Positions 60,852-64,000 of a DNA stretch of 64,000 bases are shown in pieces (position 1 is the stretch's first letter; the number at the start of each line of letters is the position of its first letter). A model generated the notes under the pieces. That model had not been told where the DNA came from. It did not search any database and saw only the letters and a program-made list of their open reading frames with translations. Location of the stretch: assembly GCA_934489895.1 (NCBI GenBank), contig CAKSST010000002.1:84839-148838 (forward strand), read 5' to 3'. The position numbers and the translations under genes were made by a program. Origin of the DNA: an uncultured Eubacteriales bacterium (lineage in GTDB: Bacteria; Bacillota; Clostridia; Oscillospirales; Acutalibacteraceae).

Positions 60852-61692
60852 CGGAAAAGCAATTTCTGCCCAGATAAAACAAGAGGTCGCAGCCAAGGTT
60901 GCCGATATGAAAAATAACGGCAAAGAGGTTTGCCTTGCCGTTATAATTGTGGGCGAAGACCCTGCATCAAAAATATACGTTGCAAACAAAAAACGCGCCT
61001 GCGAACAGCTTGGTATCTGCTCGCTTGAGTATGCACTCAGCGGCGAGTCAACTCAGCGGGAGGTTATTGATTTAATTAATAAGCTTAACGCCGATGATAA
61101 GGTTAACGGCATTTTATGCCAGCTTCCTCTGCCAAAGCATATAGACGAAGCAACTGTTACCGGTGCAATTGTTCCCCATAAAGATGTTGACGGATTCCAT
61201 CCCGTAAACGCCGGCAAGCTATTACGCGGGGAAAAGGCTTTACTGCCCTGCACACCCGCAGGTATTATCCAAATGCTTGAAAGAGAAAATATTGATATAT
61301 CTGGAAAGTCATGCGTGGTAATAGGCAGGTCAAATATTGTGGGCAAGCCTGCGGCATTACTTATGCTTTCAAAAAATGCGACTGTAACGGTCTGCCACTC
61401 AAGAACGGCAAATCTTAAAGAGATTTGCGCCGGTGCGGATATACTTATAAGCGCAATAGGCAAGCCTAAATTTGTTACAGCCGATATGGTAAAGCAGGGT
61501 GCGGTTGTAATTGACGTTGGCATTAACCGCAATGCTGAAGGTAAGGTTTGCGGAGATGTTGATTACGATGCAGTATGCCAAAAAGCGTCTGCTATAACAC
61601 CCGTTCCCGGCGGTGTTGGTCCTATGACTATTGCAATGCTTATGCATAACACACTTATAGCCGCCCAAAATCAATTAAAAGGGGAGAACTAA
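60835..61692 (+). CDS. folD: Bifunctional methylenetetrahydrofolate dehydrogenase/cyclohydrolase
   Basis: A 285-residue FolD that interconverts 5,10-methylene-, methenyl- and 10-formyl-tetrahydrofolate with NADP. VGEDPASKIYVANKKRACEQ carries the catalytic Tyr and Lys. GILCQLPLPKHID and PHKDVDGFHPVN are conserved. VIGRSNIVGKPAALLML is the dinucleotide site, and TPVPGGVGPMTIAMLM ends it. ATG 60835 is preferred to the adjacent ATG 60832 for spacing to GAGGAG. Confidence 0.96.
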   Translation: MAKIIDGKAISAQIKQEVAAKVADMKNNGKEVCLAVIIVGEDPASKIYVANKKRACEQLGICSLEYALSGESTQREVIDLINKLNADDKVNGILCQLPLPKHIDEATVTGAIVPHKDVDGFHPVNAGKLLRGEKALLPCTPAGIIQMLERENIDISGKSCVVIGRSNIVGKPAALLMLSKNATVTVCHSRTANLKEICAGADILISAIGKPKFVTADMVKQGAVVIDVGINRNAEGKVCGDVDYDAVCQKASAITPVPGGVGPMTIAMLMHNTLIAAQNQLKGEN

Positions 61693-61695
61693 AGC

Positions 61696-62454
61696 ATGAA
61701 AAAAGCAATTGTCTTGCTTTTATCCGTAATAATGCTTTTGTTTTGCAGTATTCCTGCCTTTGCTCTGGAATATAAGGATTATTATGCTTCCTTTGAGCTG
61801 CCAAAGGAATATGTTGAAATCAATGCCAAAAACGCATCCGATTATGAAGAAGTTTTAAAATATATGGGGCATACCATAAGCTCCTTTAAAAAGCATCTGG
61901 AAAAGAATAATGTTTTGCTCTTTGCCATTTTGAAAGACAATTCACGCCAGATACAACTGAAAGTTAACAAAACTGAATTTTCAGAGCAAACTCAGGATAT
62001 ATCTCTGCTTGAAAATGATTCGCTGAATGAGATAGGTGAAAAAATTGTTGGCAGTGCTTCAAGCTGGAATATGGTTGACGTGGGCGGAGTAATTTATTAT
62101 GAGATAATAACAAACGCAAAAGATGAAAACGAAACCTGCAACTTGCAGTATGCTACCATAAAAAACGGATACATTTACAGCCTTGTGCTGTACGGAGATA
62201 CCGTTTCGGTTGACAGCAATCTTTTGAGCGAGGGCAGGAAGCTTATATCAGCGCTCAAGGTTTCTTCGCAAAAGGAAAAAATAACAGCAGGCGATGCATA
62301 CACGGTAATGGAAATTGTTTTAATTTTTGCACTTATTATTCTTGCTGTTGCTGTGGTTATTATAATAATTGTAAGCTTTATAAGGGACGCTAAACGCAAA
62401 CGCGATGACTCTGATTTGGGCAATTTAACCATACAAAGACGTCGCTATAAATAG
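61696..62454 (+). CDS. Secreted/anchored protein of unknown function
   Basis: A 252-residue protein. A signal peptide (residues 1-24, ending FALEYK), an extracytoplasmic domain of about 170 residues (YASFELPKEYVEINAKNA), and a C-terminal membrane helix (about 206-228) followed by basic residues. The extracytoplasmic part has the look of small lipoprotein-like stress domains but no family I can name. AGGGGAG precedes ATG. It lies between folD (3 nt) and the HtrA gene, probably in the same unit. Confidence 0.65.
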   Translation: MKKAIVLLLSVIMLLFCSIPAFALEYKDYYASFELPKEYVEINAKNASDYEEVLKYMGHTISSFKKHLEKNNVLLFAILKDNSRQIQLKVNKTEFSEQTQDISLLENDSLNEIGEKIVGSASSWNMVDVGGVIYYEIITNAKDENETCNLQYATIKNGYIYSLVLYGDTVSVDSNLLSEGRKLISALKVSSQKEKITAGDAYTVMEIVLIFALIILAVAVVIIIIVSFIRDAKRKRDDSDLGNLTIQRRRYK

Positions 62455-62481
62455 CAATTTTTGAAAGGAGCATCATGTTTT

Positions 62482-63903
62482 ATGAATGAAGAAAACAAGG
62501 TGACCGGTGAAATTTCAGGTTTTGACGATGTTGCCGCAAACGGCGAGCAATTAAAGCGGGAGGAAAGTGCATCTGAACAGCAGGGTTATTTCGCGCCGCA
62601 GAATACGGAGGAAGAGAAGCCCGTAGTACCCGAAAATGAACCTGCTGTTGAGCAAACAGTTGAAGAGCCCCAGCCGCAAAAGTCAGCGCCCGACTTTTTT
62701 CCATCAGGCACTTACGGGATGGATAATGATAACGACTTTATGTTTGACCGGGAGCCTGTGAAAATTAAAAAAGAAAAAAGACGTTACGGTGCGGGTGTTG
62801 TTATTTTATCGGCGATTCTTGCGGCAATTATTGGCGCAGCAGGCTGTCTCGGCGCGCTTTATGTAAAGGATATATATTTTGATGAGCAAGAACCCAATAC
62901 AACTATAAACGGTGCCGAAACCAATAATACTATTACAAATATAACAGTTGATGAACAGACGGATTCTGTTGTGCAGGCAATTGCCGATAAGGCTACTCCA
63001 AGCGTTGTGGGTATACGCACAACCTTTGCCGTGAACAACTTTTTTGGAGGCAGTGCCGAATCTACCGGTGAGGGCTCAGGTGTTATATACACAACCGACG
63101 GTTATATTATTACCAACTATCACGTTATACAAAGCGTAGTTGAAGCACAGTCGGGCTCAATAATGGTATATACAAACGGTGATACCGACGGTACTGAAGC
63201 TTCTGTTGTAGGCTACAATATTTCAAATGACCTTGCTGTGCTAAAAATAAATAAAACGGGTCTGCAGGCAATTGAGGTTGCTTCTTCTGCAAACCTTAAA
63301 ACAGGACAGTATGTTGCTGTTATAGGCTGTCCGGGCGGTCTTGATTTTATGGGCTCAGTCTCCTACGGCATTGTAAGCGGACTTAACCGTAAAACCTCAA
63401 CAGAGGATACTGCTGCCGCTGCTTTAATCCAGACCGATGCCGCAATTAACCCCGGTAACTCGGGCGGCGCAATGGTCAATACACAAGGTCAGTTGGTTGG
63501 TGTGCCTTCTTCAAAAATTGCTTCAACCGAGTATGAAGGCATGGGCTTTGCCATCCCGTCAGATACAGTGGTCGAAATATGCAACCGCTTAATTGCTAAA
63601 GAGAATGAGCCCGAACCGTATGTGGGCATCAACGTAAGCGAACGCTATGATGCTACAACCTTAAAGATGCTCGGTTTCCCTGCGGGCGCAGTTGTACAAA
63701 GCGTTACAAGTGACAGCCCTGCCGAAAAAGCGGGTATTAAACGCGGCGATATAATTATTGAGTTCGGCAGTACAACAATTTCAAGCTACACCACTCTTGC
63801 CAACGCAATAAATGACCGTTCGCCAGGGGATACGGTAACAATTAAGTTCTATAGAGGCGGAAAGTATTATTCTACAAGCATAACAATTGAAGCAAACTCA
63901 TAA
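62482..63903 (+). CDS. HtrA/DegP-like serine protease with PDZ domain
   Basis: A 473-residue membrane-anchored protease. Residues 1 to about 105 are cytoplasmic and acidic, a helix lies near 112-133, and the trypsin-like domain has the triad His (TNYHVI near 212), Asp (SNDLAVL near 249) and Ser (NPGNSGGAM near 325). A PDZ domain follows (about 380-470: YVGINVSERY, GIKRGDIIIEFG). HtrA proteins degrade misfolded extracytoplasmic proteins. ATG 62482 with GGAG 11 nt upstream is chosen. The remaining 97 nt to the window end show no gene. Confidence 0.92.
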   Translation: MNEENKVTGEISGFDDVAANGEQLKREESASEQQGYFAPQNTEEEKPVVPENEPAVEQTVEEPQPQKSAPDFFPSGTYGMDNDNDFMFDREPVKIKKEKRRYGAGVVILSAILAAIIGAAGCLGALYVKDIYFDEQEPNTTINGAETNNTITNITVDEQTDSVVQAIADKATPSVVGIRTTFAVNNFFGGSAESTGEGSGVIYTTDGYIITNYHVIQSVVEAQSGSIMVYTNGDTDGTEASVVGYNISNDLAVLKINKTGLQAIEVASSANLKTGQYVAVIGCPGGLDFMGSVSYGIVSGLNRKTSTEDTAAAALIQTDAAINPGNSGGAMVNTQGQLVGVPSSKIASTEYEGMGFAIPSDTVVEICNRLIAKENEPEPYVGINVSERYDATTLKMLGFPAGAVVQSVTSDSPAEKAGIKRGDIIIEFGSTTISSYTTLANAINDRSPGDTVTIKFYRGGKYYSTSITIEANS

Positions 63904-64000
63904 TTTAAACCCCAAGCGGCTTGTGTACTGACCCAATTTGTGCGGACAGTACAAAAAGCCCCTATGGTAGGTTATATTAAATTTTAAGCAACATACTGAC

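Overview
The window looks like the chromosome of a low-to-moderate G+C anaerobic Firmicute of class Clostridia, probably a gut Oscillospiraceae/Ruminococcaceae-type organism. This is inferred from a complete Rnf operon, biotin-dependent decarboxylase or transcarboxylase subunits, a LexA with a Gram-positive-type SOS box, TnpV/TnpW transposon genes, a c-di-GMP-I riboswitch and AGGAGG-type ribosome binding sites throughout. No 16S rRNA gene or species marker is present, so finer placement is not possible.

Layout. 1-3 kb: carboxyltransferase (cut by the window edge), biotin carrier and 5S-type pyruvate/oxaloacetate carboxyltransferase, then secG. 3.3-3.7 kb: a nested-hairpin repeat. 3.7-9.1 kb: a P-type-ATPase-like protein without catalytic motifs, rlmB, enolase and a YgjP-like metalloprotein. 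9.2-13.7 kb: surface-sugar and membrane genes (undecaprenyl-phosphate sugar transferase, nucleotidyltransferase, a broken EamA transporter, GtrA, YitT). 13.9-18.1 kb: lar genes for the nickel-pincer cofactor (larC, larB, larE), two unknown membrane proteins and a DUF3842 protein, without larA. 18.1-22.4 kb: rlmD, a HAD phosphatase and a decayed TetR/ABC cassette. 23-26.9 kb: MATE exporter, glycosyltransferase, lexA with its SOS box, two half-size TauE proteins. 27-32 kb: rnfCDGEAB, then initiator tRNA-fMet. 32.3-35.2 kb: mobile-element genes (serine recombinase with a nonsense codon, TnpW, ParB-like). 35.6-48.2 kb: a tyrosine recombinase, an apparent invertible promoter segment and a c-di-GMP-linked exopolysaccharide locus. 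48.3-50.1 kb: TnpV, a YitT fragment and an IS200 relic. 50.2-63.9 kb: two polysaccharide deacetylases, alpha-glucan degradation (GH13, glgP), an M16 protease pair, lgt, folD, an unknown membrane protein and an HtrA protease.

The most interesting system is at 35.6-48.2 kb. A tyrosine recombinase gene is followed by two copies of a dyad in opposite orientation. Between them is a 228-bp segment with a sigma-A-type promoter that currently points at a membrane diguanylate cyclase gene. A leftward-only terminator sits just outside the segment, where it would stop antisense transcription into the recombinase gene if the segment flipped. After the cyclase come a separate promoter, a c-di-GMP-I riboswitch and an intrinsic terminator, leading into a nine-gene operon: VTC domain, DUF4956, CotH kinase-like, TIM-barrel glycosidase-like, HEAT repeat, processive GT2, DivIVA-like coiled coil, and an EAL protein with a periplasmic sensor-like region. 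The inferred circuit is: DNA inversion sets cyclase expression, c-di-GMP acts through the riboswitch on matrix synthesis, and the terminal EAL phosphodiesterase feeds back. A second promoter-like sequence outside the segment means the switch may modulate expression and not set it fully on or off.

Several genes are broken by single-base shifts in homopolymers (EamA, the ABC ATPase and permease, IS200 TnpA) or by a nonsense codon (serine recombinase). The housekeeping genes are intact, so decay is more likely than poor sequence, but read support would be needed to be sure.
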